A DNA stretch of 49,755 nt from Streptomyces silvae (GTDB lineage: Bacteria; Actinomycetota; Actinomycetes; Streptomycetales; Streptomycetaceae), in the NCBI RefSeq assembly GCF_016745505.1, contig NZ_JAERUC010000063.1, positions 1-49,755 of the forward strand. The letters run 5' to 3'. Of this stretch, positions 1 to 7,026 are shown one piece after another. Positions within the stretch are counted from its first letter, which is position 1, and each line of letters opens with the position of its first letter. The translations under genes were made by a program, and so were the position numbers. The notes beneath the pieces were generated by a model. That model did not search any database. It was not told where the DNA came from and saw only the letters and a list, made by a program, of their open reading frames with translations.

Positions 1-36
1 CCCTCCGGGCGGACGGCGCTACTTTCAAAACACGCC

Positions 37-453
37 CTAGATCCGCTGGATCTGGAGACGCAGGTGGTCGACGGCGCCCGCGCTGTCGTCGGAGGGGCCG
101 CGGATGGCCGCGCCGCCGGTGAGCGGGGCGGTCCGGAGCGCCGTCGAGGGGCAGGGCAGGGCGACCGGGGCCGGGTGGCCGGGGAGCACGACGGCCGTCG
201 AGTGGTCGACCGTCCCGTGACAGGAGCTGCCGACGCCCCGTTCGTCCGGGGCATCGGCGACCACGACCGACGCGGCGGCCGCGGGTGTCGGCGTGAAGGC
301 CCTGGCGGCGGCCGCGGAAGGGGCCTGGCCATGGGGCGCGGGGGCCGGCGAGCAGCAGAAGAACACCGCTACGAGCATGAGCGCCCAGGCGGCGGCGACG
401 GGCAGGCCGTTGCCGCTCCGCCACCTGTTCGTCCGCACGCTCGTTCCGGTCAT
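37..453 (-). CDS. Small membrane-anchored or exported hypothetical protein
   Basis: A 138-residue protein I do not recognise. It has a short basic N-terminus (several Arg and Asn), then one hydrophobic segment at about residues 16-32 containing a Phe-Phe-Cys-Cys pair. A long Ala/Pro-rich extracytoplasmic region follows, with a few cysteines and a basic end (RLQIQRI). The Cys pair after the hydrophobic stretch could be read as a weak lipobox, but the preceding residues fit poorly. I chose the ATG at 453 because a TACGAT -10 element (461-466) ends 7 nt upstream, which fits leaderless translation. A second in-frame ATG at 462 lies inside that element. The gene is divergent from the scramblase-like gene, 72 bp away. 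Reality of the gene is likely; its function is unknown. Confidence 0.62.
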   Translation of the reverse strand: MTGTSVRTNRWRSGNGLPVAAAWALMLVAVFFCCSPAPAPHGQAPSAAAARAFTPTPAAAASVVVADAPDERGVGSSCHGTVDHSTAVVLPGHPAPVALPCPSTALRTAPLTGGAAIRGPSDDSAGAVDHLRLQIQRI

Positions 454-460
454 CGCCGAC

Positions 461-519
461 ATCGTAGATGGTGTGTGAAACTTCAATGAGTTCGGCCCCA
501 CAGCTCGGCAGGATAGTGT
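461..519. promoter_or_regulatory. Divergent -10 elements for two leaderless genes
   Basis: On the minus strand TACGAT (461-466) ends 7 nt before the ATG at 453. On the plus strand TAGTGT (514-519) ends 6 nt before the GTG at 526. Neither start has a Shine-Dalgarno sequence. The spacing matches the usual actinobacterial leaderless layout, with transcription starting at or next to the start codon. No convincing -35 is visible for either, and the two -35 regions would lie close together, so the genes could be co-controlled. This is inferred from spacing only. Confidence 0.45.
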
Positions 520-525
520 GCCCCG

Positions 526-1482
526 GTGACGACGCAATCGAACGTACCTGCGGGCTGGCATCCGGATCCCCACGGCGCGCCCCAGCTGCTGCGCTACTGG
601 GACGGCTCCCGGTGGACCGAGCACACCCACCCGGCCCAGGGACAGGCCCCCGTGCAGGGGCAGTCCCAGGCCCCCGCGCAGGCGGCCGCCGCCCAGCCGC
701 AGGCGGCCCAGCCGTACGCCGCCCAGCCGCAGGCCGCGCAGCCGCAGGCCGGCCACCCGTACGCCGCCCAGCCGAACGCCGCGGTTCCGCAGCAGCCGGC
801 GGGAGTGCCGCAGCAGCACGCCGCCCCCCAGCAGCAGGCCCCCGCCCAGCAGTTCGCCCCTCAGCAAGGCGCACCCGGCGGCGGCTCGCTGTTCAACCAG
901 CAGGTCCTGGTCGTGAACCAGAAGGCCAAGCTGATCGAGCTCACCAACGAGTACAGCGTCTTCGACCAGCAGGGCAACACCGTCGGCTCGGTCGTGCAGG
1001 TCGGCCAGAGCGCCGCCCGCAAGGTGCTGAGGTTCGTCTCCAGCATCGACCAGTACCTCACGCACCGCCTGGAGATCCGCGACGCCTACGGGCAGCCGCA
1101 GCTGCTCCTGACGCGCCCGGCGAAGTTCATCAAGTCCCGGGTGATCGTGCAGCGTCCGGACGGACAGCCCGTCGGCGAGATCGTCCAGCAGAACGCCATC
1201 GGCAAGATCAACTTCGCGATGACGGTCAACGGGCAGCAGGTCGGCGCGATCAAGGCCGAGAACTGGCGCGCCTGGAACTTCGCCATCGTCGACCACAACG
1301 ACGCCGAGATCGCCCGGATCACCAAGACGTGGGAGGGCCTGGCGAAGACCATGTTCACCACGGCGGACAACTACGTGCTGCAGATCCACTACCAGCTCCC
1401 CGAGCCGCTGCTGAGCCTCGTCGTGGCGACGGCACTGACGGTGGACACCGCCCTCAAGCAGGACGCCCGCGGACTCGGCTGA
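526..1482 (+). CDS. DUF2510-linked phospholipid scramblase / LURP-one family protein
   Basis: A 318-residue protein in three parts. Residues 8-36 form a DUF2510 module (GWHPDP...LRYWDGSRWTEHTHP). Residues 37-122 are a low-complexity Gln/Ala/Pro linker with repeated AAQPQ/AAQPY units. Residues 123-318 match the scramblase/LURP-one fold, a beta-barrel wrapped around a C-terminal hydrophobic helix (PEPLLSLVVATALTVDTAL). Bacterial members have no proven lipid-flipping activity, and DUF2510 is often found next to membrane-associated domains. It probably works at the inner face of the membrane. The GTG start at 526 follows a TAGTGT -10 element and has no ribosome binding site, which suggests leaderless translation. 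The family call is firm; the biochemical role is not. Confidence 0.82.
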   Translation: MTTQSNVPAGWHPDPHGAPQLLRYWDGSRWTEHTHPAQGQAPVQGQSQAPAQAAAAQPQAAQPYAAQPQAAQPQAGHPYAAQPNAAVPQQPAGVPQQHAAPQQQAPAQQFAPQQGAPGGGSLFNQQVLVVNQKAKLIELTNEYSVFDQQGNTVGSVVQVGQSAARKVLRFVSSIDQYLTHRLEIRDAYGQPQLLLTRPAKFIKSRVIVQRPDGQPVGEIVQQNAIGKINFAMTVNGQQVGAIKAENWRAWNFAIVDHNDAEIARITKTWEGLAKTMFTTADNYVLQIHYQLPEPLLSLVVATALTVDTALKQDARGLG

Positions 1483-1492
1483 TCCTCCGTGG

Positions 1493-1531
1493 GGCGGGCG
1501 TGGACAGGGGAACCCGCGGTTCACGCCCGCC
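1493..1531. terminator. Bidirectional hairpin between scramblase-like gene and pcaL
   Basis: The arms GGCGGGCGTG (1493-1502) and CACGCCCGCC (1522-1531) are perfectly complementary around a 19-nt loop. The hairpin sits in the 62-bp gap between two convergent genes. There is no U-run, as is usual in Streptomyces. Confidence 0.6.
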
Positions 1532-1544
1532 TCCGGGGCGAAGG

Positions 1545-2699
1545 TCAGCCCGGAGAGGCGCCGTCCCCTTCCTCGTTCATCTCCGCCAGCACCCGCTCGG
1601 CCACCGCGAACGCCGAATTCGCCGCCGGGACCCCGCAGTAGACCCCGGTCTGCAGGAGCGCGGCGCCGATCTCCCGCGCGCTGAGGCCGTTGCGTACCGC
1701 CGCGCGGACGTGCATCGCCAGCTCGCCGTAGTGGCCGTGCGCGACCAGGGCGGTCAGCGTGATCAGGCTGCGTTCCCGCCGGGACAGCGTCGGGTCGGTC
1801 CAGATCTCGCCCCAGGCGTAGCGCGAGATGAAGTCCTGGAAGGGCGCGGTGAACCCGGTGGTCGCCGCCTGCGCACGGTCCACGTGCGCGTCGCCCAGGA
1901 CCTCGCGGCGCACCGCCGTCCCGCTCCCGCGCTCCCGGGGCGCGAAGTGGGCGCGCAGCGCCTCCCGTACGGGCCCCGGGCGTTCGGCGGGAGCCAGGTG
2001 GGAGGCGCCCGCCAGTTCGGTCAGTGCGGCGCCCGGGATCCCGTCGGCGATCTCCCGCGCGTGCGCGGGCGGCGTCGCCGGGTCGTCGCGGCCCGCGATG
2101 ACCAGCGTCGGCGCGCGCACCGCCGCGAGTCCCGGCCGCAGATCGCACTCCGCGAGCGCGTCGCAGCAGGCCGCGTAGGCGCCGGGGCCCGTGCCCAGGA
2201 GGTCGTCGAGCAGCCGCGGCTCGGTGAAACCAGGTGTGAACCAGCGGCCCGCCGCGCTCTCCGCGACCTTGCCGAGGCCCTCGGCGCGCACGAGCGCGGC
2301 GCGCTCCCGCCACGGCCCCGGGTCGCCGAAGTGGGCGGACGAACAGACGACGGCCAGGCGGTCCACGCGCTCCGGGTGATGGACGGCGAGCCAGAGACCC
2401 ACCGCACCGCCCAGCGACACACCGGCGTACGAGAAGCGGTCCAGGGACAGCGAGTCGGCGAGCTCCAGGACCAGCGCGCCCAGATCGGCGACCCCCGCTC
2501 CCGGGGCGATCAGCCCGGCCGGCGAACCGCCGTGCCCCGGCAGGTCCCACCGTACGATCCGGTGGGCGGCGGAGAGCTCGGGCGCGACCCCGTCCCAGAC
2601 CGCCGTGGAGGTGCCCAGCGACGGGCCGAGCAGCAGGGCGGGAGCGCTCGCCGGCCCTTCGGCGCGGTGGTGGAGGAGACGGGCGGGTGTCGTGGTCAT
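1545..2699 (-). CDS. pcaL: Bifunctional 3-oxoadipate enol-lactonase / 4-carboxymuconolactone decarboxylase
   Basis: A 384-residue PcaD-PcaC fusion, an arrangement known from actinobacteria. Residues 1-255 are an alpha/beta hydrolase with nucleophile elbow GVSLG (Ser95), an acid at Asp205/Asp206 and His234. This half hydrolyses 3-oxoadipate enol-lactone to 3-oxoadipate. Residues 262-375 are the carboxymuconolactone decarboxylase domain (DFISRYAWGEIW, LTALVAHGHYGELAMH, GVYCGVPAAN), which makes the enol-lactone from 4-carboxymuconolactone. The two consecutive cytosolic steps are thus joined in one chain. The start overlaps the pcaB stop by 4 nt, so translation is probably coupled. It is the last gene of the pcaHGBL operon. 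Confidence 0.95.
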   Translation of the reverse strand: MTTTPARLLHHRAEGPASAPALLLGPSLGTSTAVWDGVAPELSAAHRIVRWDLPGHGGSPAGLIAPGAGVADLGALVLELADSLSLDRFSYAGVSLGGAVGLWLAVHHPERVDRLAVVCSSAHFGDPGPWRERAALVRAEGLGKVAESAAGRWFTPGFTEPRLLDDLLGTGPGAYAACCDALAECDLRPGLAAVRAPTLVIAGRDDPATPPAHAREIADGIPGAALTELAGASHLAPAERPGPVREALRAHFAPRERGSGTAVRREVLGDAHVDRAQAATTGFTAPFQDFISRYAWGEIWTDPTLSRRERSLITLTALVAHGHYGELAMHVRAAVRNGLSAREIGAALLQTGVYCGVPAANSAFAVAERVLAEMNEEGDGASPG

Positions 2700-4021
2700 C
2701 GGCGCTCCAGAGCGCGGTCGGTGAGGAGCCCGGCGCAGCCGGTGTACCGGGCGGGGTCGGTCAGTTCGGCGAGATCGAGGCCGTCGAAGGCGGGCTCCCC
2801 GGCGAGGACCTCCGCGAGGGGCCTGCCCTCGTCGCGGGCCAGCCGGGCGGCCCCGGTGAGGATCTCCTTGGCGCGGCCGGGCCCCACCCGGCCGGCGGCC
2901 ACCGCGGCCAGCCGCTCCGAGACGATCAGCCCGCCGGTCGTCCCCAGATGGTTCCGCATGGCCGACGGGAACACTCGGAGCCCCTCCGTGAGTTCCGCCG
3001 CGTCCCGGGCGGCCCCGCCGACCAGCCGCAGCAGATCACGGAGCGGCTCCCACTCGGCGTGCCAGGCCCCGGCCGGCCGCTCGTCCTCGGCGGTGAGCGA
3101 TCCGTACAGGGTGGCCGCCTGCCCCGGCGCACGCCGGGCGGCGGCGGCGATCAGGGTGGCGCGGACCGGGTTGGCCTTGTGCGGCATCGCGGAGGAGCCG
3201 CCGCCGGAGCCCTCCGCCAGCTCGCCGATCTCGGTGCGGGACAGGGTCAGCACATCGGCCGCCGCCTTGCCGAGCGCGCCCGCCGTGAAGGCGAGCGCAC
3301 CGGCCAGGTCCGCGACCGGCGTACGCAGGGTGTGCCAGGGCAACAGGGGCTCGGCCAGGCCCAGTTCCCCCGCGTAGGCCGCGACGAGGTCCGGCCCCGC
3401 CGCGTCCCCGCCGTCCGAGAAGGCCGCCAGCGTCCCCGCCGCGCCCCCGAGCTGGACGGGGAGCGCGCCGCGCACCGCCCGCAGCCGGTCCCGGGCGTCG
3501 AGCACCAGCGCACGCCAGCCGGCGGCCTTGAGGCCGAACGTCGTCGGCACGGCGTGCTGCGTCAGGGTGCGGCCCGGCATCGGCGTGTCCCGATGGGCGG
3601 CCGCCAGCCGCTCCAGCGCGTCGGCGGTGCGCCCCAGGTCGCCGAGGACAATTCCCAGGGTCCGGGACGCCACGAGCATCGCCGCCGTGTCAAGGATGTC
3701 CTGGCTGGTCGCGCCCCGGTGCACGTAGGGCCGCACGTCCTCGTCGACCGCCGCCGACAGCGCGGCGACCAGCGGGATCACCGGGTTCCCCCCGGACCGC
3801 GCCCGCAGCGCCAGCTCCCGTACGTCGAACGAGCCGGCCTCCGCCGCCCCGGTGACCGCCCGCCCGGCCCCGGCGGGAGCGAGCCCGCGGGTGGCCTGCG
3901 CCCGGGTGAGCGCCGCCTCGGCGTCCAGCAGCGCCCGCAGGAAGGCGTGGTCGCCGGTGGCCGCCTCGGCGGCGGAACCGGCCCGGCCGGGGGCGAGCAG
4001 CCCGGCATCGCTCTCGTGCAT
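2696..4021 (-). CDS. pcaB: 3-carboxy-cis,cis-muconate cycloisomerase
   Basis: A 441-residue member of the fumarase/aspartase superfamily. It shows the superfamily signature GGSSAMPHKANPVRA (274-288) and the upstream motif HRGATSQDILDTA (101-113). It converts 3-carboxy-cis,cis-muconate, the product of PcaHG, to 4-carboxymuconolactone, the substrate of the PcaC half of PcaL. The reading frame overlaps pcaG upstream by 1 nt (TGATG) and pcaL downstream by 4 nt. Length is normal for the family. Position between the dioxygenase and the lactonase fusion settles the assignment over the related adenylosuccinate lyases. Confidence 0.95.
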   Translation of the reverse strand: MHESDAGLLAPGRAGSAAEAATGDHAFLRALLDAEAALTRAQATRGLAPAGAGRAVTGAAEAGSFDVRELALRARSGGNPVIPLVAALSAAVDEDVRPYVHRGATSQDILDTAAMLVASRTLGIVLGDLGRTADALERLAAAHRDTPMPGRTLTQHAVPTTFGLKAAGWRALVLDARDRLRAVRGALPVQLGGAAGTLAAFSDGGDAAGPDLVAAYAGELGLAEPLLPWHTLRTPVADLAGALAFTAGALGKAAADVLTLSRTEIGELAEGSGGGSSAMPHKANPVRATLIAAAARRAPGQAATLYGSLTAEDERPAGAWHAEWEPLRDLLRLVGGAARDAAELTEGLRVFPSAMRNHLGTTGGLIVSERLAAVAAGRVGPGRAKEILTGAARLARDEGRPLAEVLAGEPAFDGLDLAELTDPARYTGCAGLLTDRALERR

Positions 4022-4593
4022 CAGCTGAACTCCAGGAAGACCGTCTCGCCGTCGCCCTGCAGACGGATGTCGAAACGGTAGGTACGGGCGTCCGTGCGTG
4101 TCGCGATCAGTGTGGCGCGCCGCTCCGCGTCCAGCGACTCCAGCAGAGGATCACCGGCCGCCGGGTCCTCGCCGAGCAGATCGGGGAGGTACACGCGGGT
4201 GTAGAGGTGGTGGACCACGCCGCGCGCGAACACGGCGGCACAGAGGTACGGGACACCGCCGGGCGGCAGCGTACGCACGAACCAGCGGCCGGCCGCGTCC
4301 GTCGGCGCCCGGCCGAACCCGGTGAAGTCCACCCCGTCGCGTCCGATCACCCGGCCGGTCGCCGGGTCGTGGCGCAGCGAGCCGGGAAGCCCGGTGCGCG
4401 AGCCGTCGGGGGCGGGCTGCCAGGTCTCCACGATCGCGTCGGGCACGGGGTCTCCCCGGCCGTCGAGCACGTAGCCGTGGACGGTGACCGTGCCGGGGTG
4501 CCCGGCCGGGGCGACCTCGCTGCCGCCGGGGAAGGGCAGCGCGTAGCCGTAGAAGGGGCCGACGGTCTGGGAGGGGGTCGGGGCGTGGGACAT
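4021..4593 (-). CDS. pcaG: Protocatechuate 3,4-dioxygenase, alpha subunit
   Basis: A 190-residue intradiol dioxygenase-fold protein. It opens with the alpha-subunit N-terminus SHAPTPSQTVGPFYGYALPF and carries WQPAPDG and DFTGFGR motifs. As expected for the alpha subunit it lacks the iron ligands, which belong to PcaH; the active site forms at the alpha-beta interface. The frame stays open upstream for about 430 nt, but that part is a shadow of pcaH. The ATG at 4593 overlaps the pcaH stop by 1 nt and gives the expected N-terminus. Confidence 0.95.
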   Translation of the reverse strand: MSHAPTPSQTVGPFYGYALPFPGGSEVAPAGHPGTVTVHGYVLDGRGDPVPDAIVETWQPAPDGSRTGLPGSLRHDPATGRVIGRDGVDFTGFGRAPTDAAGRWFVRTLPPGGVPYLCAAVFARGVVHHLYTRVYLPDLLGEDPAAGDPLLESLDAERRATLIATRTDARTYRFDIRLQGDGETVFLEFS

Positions 4594-5378
4594 CAGGCGT
4601 GGCCTTCTTCCTCGGTCCAGGTGGCGCACGGTCCGTCGAGGACGATGTCCCAGCGGTAGCCGAGGGACCGCTCGGGGACGGACAGATCGTGGTCGTACGT
4701 CGATATCAGCCGCTCGCGCGCCGACCGGTCCGTGACGGAGCGGATCACCGGGTCGTAGGGGAGGAGCGGATCGCCGGGGAAGTACATCTGGGTGACCAGC
4801 CGCTGGCTGAAGGACGTACCGAACAGCGAGAAGTGGATGTGGGCGGGCCGCCAGGCGTTGGCGTGGTTGCGCCACGGATAGGCGCCCGGCTTGACGGTGG
4901 TGAACGCGTAGCCGCCCTCGTCGTCGGTCAGACAGCGTCCGAAGCCGGTGAAGTTCGGGTCGAGCGGGGCCGGATGCTGGTCGAGCTGATGGGCGTACCG
5001 CCCGGAGGCGTTGGCCTGCCACACCTCGACGAGCTGCCCCCGCACCGGCCGGCCGGCCCGGTCCAGCACCCGTCCGGTGACGGTGATCCGCTCCCCGAGC
5101 GGCTCACCGTGGTGCTGCGCGGTGAGGTCGCGGTCCAGCGCGGTCACATCGGTGACACCGAAGGCCGGCCCGGACAGCTCGACGGCCTCGGGATCGCGTA
5201 CGGGGATGAGCGAGCGGTGCGGATGGCGGAAGTGGCTGCTGCGGTACGGCGGATAGTCGCGCGGCGGATGGTGGGCGCCCGGCACGGCCACGGCCTGGGC
5301 CCTGGCCACCTCGGCGTCGATCTCCCGCTGGCTCATGCCGTCGGGCAGCGGTTGTGCGGGAAGGACACGTGCGGTCAT
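4593..5378 (-). CDS. pcaH: Protocatechuate 3,4-dioxygenase, beta (iron-binding) subunit
   Basis: A 261-residue catalytic subunit that cleaves protocatechuate between its two hydroxyl carbons to 3-carboxy-cis,cis-muconate. The four ferric-iron ligands of the family can be placed: Tyr128 (QANASGRY), Tyr167 (PGAYPWRN), His180 and His182 (RPAHIHF). Their spacing equals that of the classical Pseudomonas enzyme. It is the first gene of the operon; the start ATG follows GGAGCCGTGAC. Upstream lie a TTGACC/TAGCTT promoter and a palindromic operator that should place it under PcaV. Unlike published Streptomyces pca operons, no pcaI, pcaJ or pcaF lies between it and pcaV. Confidence 0.96.
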   Translation of the reverse strand: MTARVLPAQPLPDGMSQREIDAEVARAQAVAVPGAHHPPRDYPPYRSSHFRHPHRSLIPVRDPEAVELSGPAFGVTDVTALDRDLTAQHHGEPLGERITVTGRVLDRAGRPVRGQLVEVWQANASGRYAHQLDQHPAPLDPNFTGFGRCLTDDEGGYAFTTVKPGAYPWRNHANAWRPAHIHFSLFGTSFSQRLVTQMYFPGDPLLPYDPVIRSVTDRSARERLISTYDHDLSVPERSLGYRWDIVLDGPCATWTEEEGHA

Positions 5379-5406
5379 GTCACGGCTCCGTGAATCCTGG
5401 AAATGC

Positions 5407-5418
5407 TCAGTGCACTGA
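5407..5418. promoter_or_regulatory. Probable PcaV operator in the pcaH leader
   Basis: TCAGTGCACTGA is a perfect 12-bp palindrome. It lies about 20 bp downstream of the pcaH -10 element and 28 bp upstream of the start codon. A repressor bound here would block pcaH transcription. The half-site TCAGT/ACTGA recurs at 5472-5483. Assignment to PcaV is inferred from position and symmetry. Confidence 0.7.
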
Positions 5419-5437
5419 CTAAAATGCGATGGTCATG

Positions 5438-5466
5438 AAGCTACGCAGGGCTGACCGTCGGGTCAA
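5438..5466 (-). promoter_or_regulatory. pcaH promoter (-35 TTGACC, -10 TAGCTT)
   Basis: Read on the minus strand, TTGACC (5461-5466) and TAGCTT (5438-5443) are separated by exactly 17 bp. This is close to the vegetative (HrdB-type) consensus and points into pcaH. The predicted start lies just before the palindrome at 5407-5418. Confidence 0.55.
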
Positions 5467-5471
5467 TACCC

Positions 5472-5483
5472 TCAGTACACTGT
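5472..5483. promoter_or_regulatory. Second PcaV-type operator at the pcaV promoter
   Basis: TCAGTACACTGT matches the 5407-5418 palindrome in its half-sites (one mismatch in the right arm). It overlaps TACACT (5476-5481), a good -10 candidate for pcaV on the plus strand, so it could mediate autoregulation. Its centre is 65 bp from the first operator. Confidence 0.55.
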
Positions 5484-5545
5484 GCATCTTCGACGTCCCG
5501 GCCCGAATCGGCCGTGGCTGACGACCGACAGAGAGAGGGCCTCCC

Positions 5546-6013
5546 GTGCAGGCGGTCGACCTGAGCACCCACCCCGGACATCTGGCCCGGCGTCTCCAGC
5601 AGGCGCACCACCTGCTCTGGAACACGATGGTCTCCCAGGAGATCACCTCGCCCCAGTTCGCCGTCCTCAACGCCCTGACCGCCGAACCGGGCCTCGACCA
5701 GCGGACGGTGGGGGAGCGGGTCGGCCTCGACCGGTCCACCGTCGCCGAGGTGATCACCCGGCTGCTGCGCCGGGAGCTGCTGGACAAGGTGCGCGACCCG
5801 GACGACGGGCGGCGCTTCCTGCTCCGTCTGACGGACGAGGGTGCCCGCACCCACCGGCGGCTCGCGCTGCGCACGGTCGGGATGAACCAGGTCTTCCTCG
5901 GCCCGCTCTCCGCGGAGGAGCAGCAGACGCTCTTCGGCCTGATGCACAGGGTGGCGGACGCCGCCGAGGCCCTCCGCATGCCGGAAGGAGCCGGGCCGCT
6001 CGCCGGCCGGTGA
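5546..6013 (+). CDS. pcaV: PcaV, MarR-family repressor of protocatechuate catabolism
   Basis: A 155-residue MarR protein with a winged helix at about residues 30-110 (TSPQFAVLNAL, VGLDRSTVAEVITRLLRRELLDKVRDPDDGR in two parts). Its N-terminus closely resembles the S. coelicolor PcaV sequence as I recall it. Arg15, the arginine reported there to hold protocatechuate, is present (HLARRLQQ). It is expected to repress pcaHGBL and itself until protocatechuate binds. The GTG start is preceded by GAGAGAGGG at a good distance. It is divergent from pcaH with two palindromic operators in between, the standard layout for this repressor. Confidence 0.9.
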   Translation: MQAVDLSTHPGHLARRLQQAHHLLWNTMVSQEITSPQFAVLNALTAEPGLDQRTVGERVGLDRSTVAEVITRLLRRELLDKVRDPDDGRRFLLRLTDEGARTHRRLALRTVGMNQVFLGPLSAEEQQTLFGLMHRVADAAEALRMPEGAGPLAGR

Positions 6014-6017
6014 GCCG

Positions 6018-6123
6018 CCCCCAGTGGTCCGGAAGCCCTAGTGGCCCAGGCGCCCCCGGTGGTCCTGAAGCCCTGGTGGTCCAGGCGCCCCCGGTGGCCC
6101 GGGCGCCCTCGGGGAGCCCGGCG
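6018..6123. repeat. Three imperfect 35-bp direct repeats
   Basis: Copies at 6018-6052, 6053-6087 and 6088-6123. The first two differ at 4 of 35 positions; the third is degenerate. They fill the gap between the convergent pcaV and VOC genes. They do not form an obvious terminator hairpin. Confidence 0.6.
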
Positions 6124-6126
6124 CCC

Positions 6127-6879
6127 TCAGGGGGTGTGGAGGCCGAACCGCGCCCCCAAGGGATCGAGGAGCGTCGCCACCCAGGGCCCGCCCGGGATGT
6201 GCATCGGGGGCGAGAGCGGCTCACCCCCCGCGGTCAGCGCCCTGGCGGCGGTGGTCTCCGTGTCGGTCACCGTGAAGTAGGGCAACCAGTGCGGCGGTAC
6301 GTCGGCGCGCTCGTCGTCGTCCTGCTCCTTCAGGCCGCCGAAGTCGGCCCCGTCCACGCCCCAGTGGGTGAAGTGCTCGGAGGAGCTGACCGTCCAGCCG
6401 AGTACGGCCGGGTAGAAGTCGAGCGCCCCCTGCGGATCGGGGGTGCGCAGCTCCACCCACCCCAGGGACCCCGGATCGTTGAACCGCCCCGCACCCGGGA
6501 AGGCGCGGGCCTGCCAGAGGGAGAACACCGCGCCCGACGGGTCGGCGGCCACCGTGAACCGGCCCTCGTCGAAGACGTCCATCGGGCCCATCAGCACCGT
6601 GCCGCCCGCCGACCGCACGGCCTCGGCGGCGGCGTCCGCGTCCTCGGTGGCGAAGGAGACGGTCCAGGACGGCTGCTGCTCCGGCCGGTAGAGAGGACTG
6701 AAGGCCGCGACGGCGTCCTCCCCGAGGCGCGCCGTCGTGTAGCCGCCCGCCTCCGGCCGTGGATCGGTCTCGGAGCGCCAGCCGAACAGCCCCGCGTAGA
6801 AGGCCTGGGCCGCCCGCACGTCCGGGGTGCTCAGCTCGACCCAGCAGGGGCCTCCGGGTACCGGTTTCGTGAGCTTCAT
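6127..6879 (-). CDS. Two-domain VOC (glyoxalase/bleomycin-resistance/dioxygenase fold) protein
   Basis: A 250-residue protein made of two tandem VOC modules. The first covers about residues 10-123 (CWVELSTPDVRAAQAFYAGLFGW ... DPSGAVFSLWQ, quoted in parts). The second covers about residues 139-250 (GWVELRTPDPQGALDFYPAVLGW ... DPLGARFGLHTP). Each unit shows the usual beta-alpha-beta-beta-beta pattern. Classical metal-ligand positions are not obvious, so enzymatic function is uncertain. Streptomyces carry many such proteins of unknown role. The ATG follows GGGAGGAAACCGC, a strong ribosome binding site. It is convergent with pcaV; no functional link to aromatic catabolism is shown. Confidence 0.85.
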   Translation of the reverse strand: MKLTKPVPGGPCWVELSTPDVRAAQAFYAGLFGWRSETDPRPEAGGYTTARLGEDAVAAFSPLYRPEQQPSWTVSFATEDADAAAEAVRSAGGTVLMGPMDVFDEGRFTVAADPSGAVFSLWQARAFPGAGRFNDPGSLGWVELRTPDPQGALDFYPAVLGWTVSSSEHFTHWGVDGADFGGLKEQDDDERADVPPHWLPYFTVTDTETTAARALTAGGEPLSPPMHIPGGPWVATLLDPLGARFGLHTP

Positions 6880-7014
6880 GCGGTTTCCTCCCGAGGCGCG
6901 CCACCGGTCGCATTCCTACGCTGTTGTCCAGCACGCTAGGGCCGCGCGGAGGTGGCGGCTACCGGAGGCGGTCCGCTGCCACCGGGACAGATATTTTATG
7001 TGTGTAACACCTGC

Positions 7015-7020
7015 TAAAGT
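7015..7020 (+). promoter_or_regulatory. -10 element of a leaderless FUSC transcript
   Basis: TAAAGT ends 6 nt before the GTG at 7027. The surrounding 6990-7030 stretch is unusually AT-rich for this genome. No Shine-Dalgarno sequence precedes the start. A short palindrome GTGTAACAC lies just upstream and could bind the MarR regulator encoded downstream. Both readings are inferences. Confidence 0.45.
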
Positions 7021-7026
7021 AAATGA

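Noticed and set aside
37..2550. 837-codon open frame on the minus strand
   Set aside because: It runs antisense through the scramblase-like gene and overlaps pcaL in another frame. Only its last 138 codons (37-453) look like a real gene; the rest is low-complexity Arg/Gly shadow.
468..3377. 969-codon open frame on the plus strand
   Set aside because: Shadow of the scramblase-like gene and of pcaL/pcaB on the other strand; composition is Arg/Pro/Ala-rich and no domain is visible.
4594..5022. N-terminal extension of pcaG
   Set aside because: Open frame only because it lies inside pcaH. The ATG at 4593 gives the standard alpha-subunit N-terminus and a 1-nt overlap.
5457..5481. A full -35/-10 promoter for pcaV
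   Set aside because: TACACT is a good -10 but no -35 at 16-18 bp is convincing, so only the operator overlap is reported.
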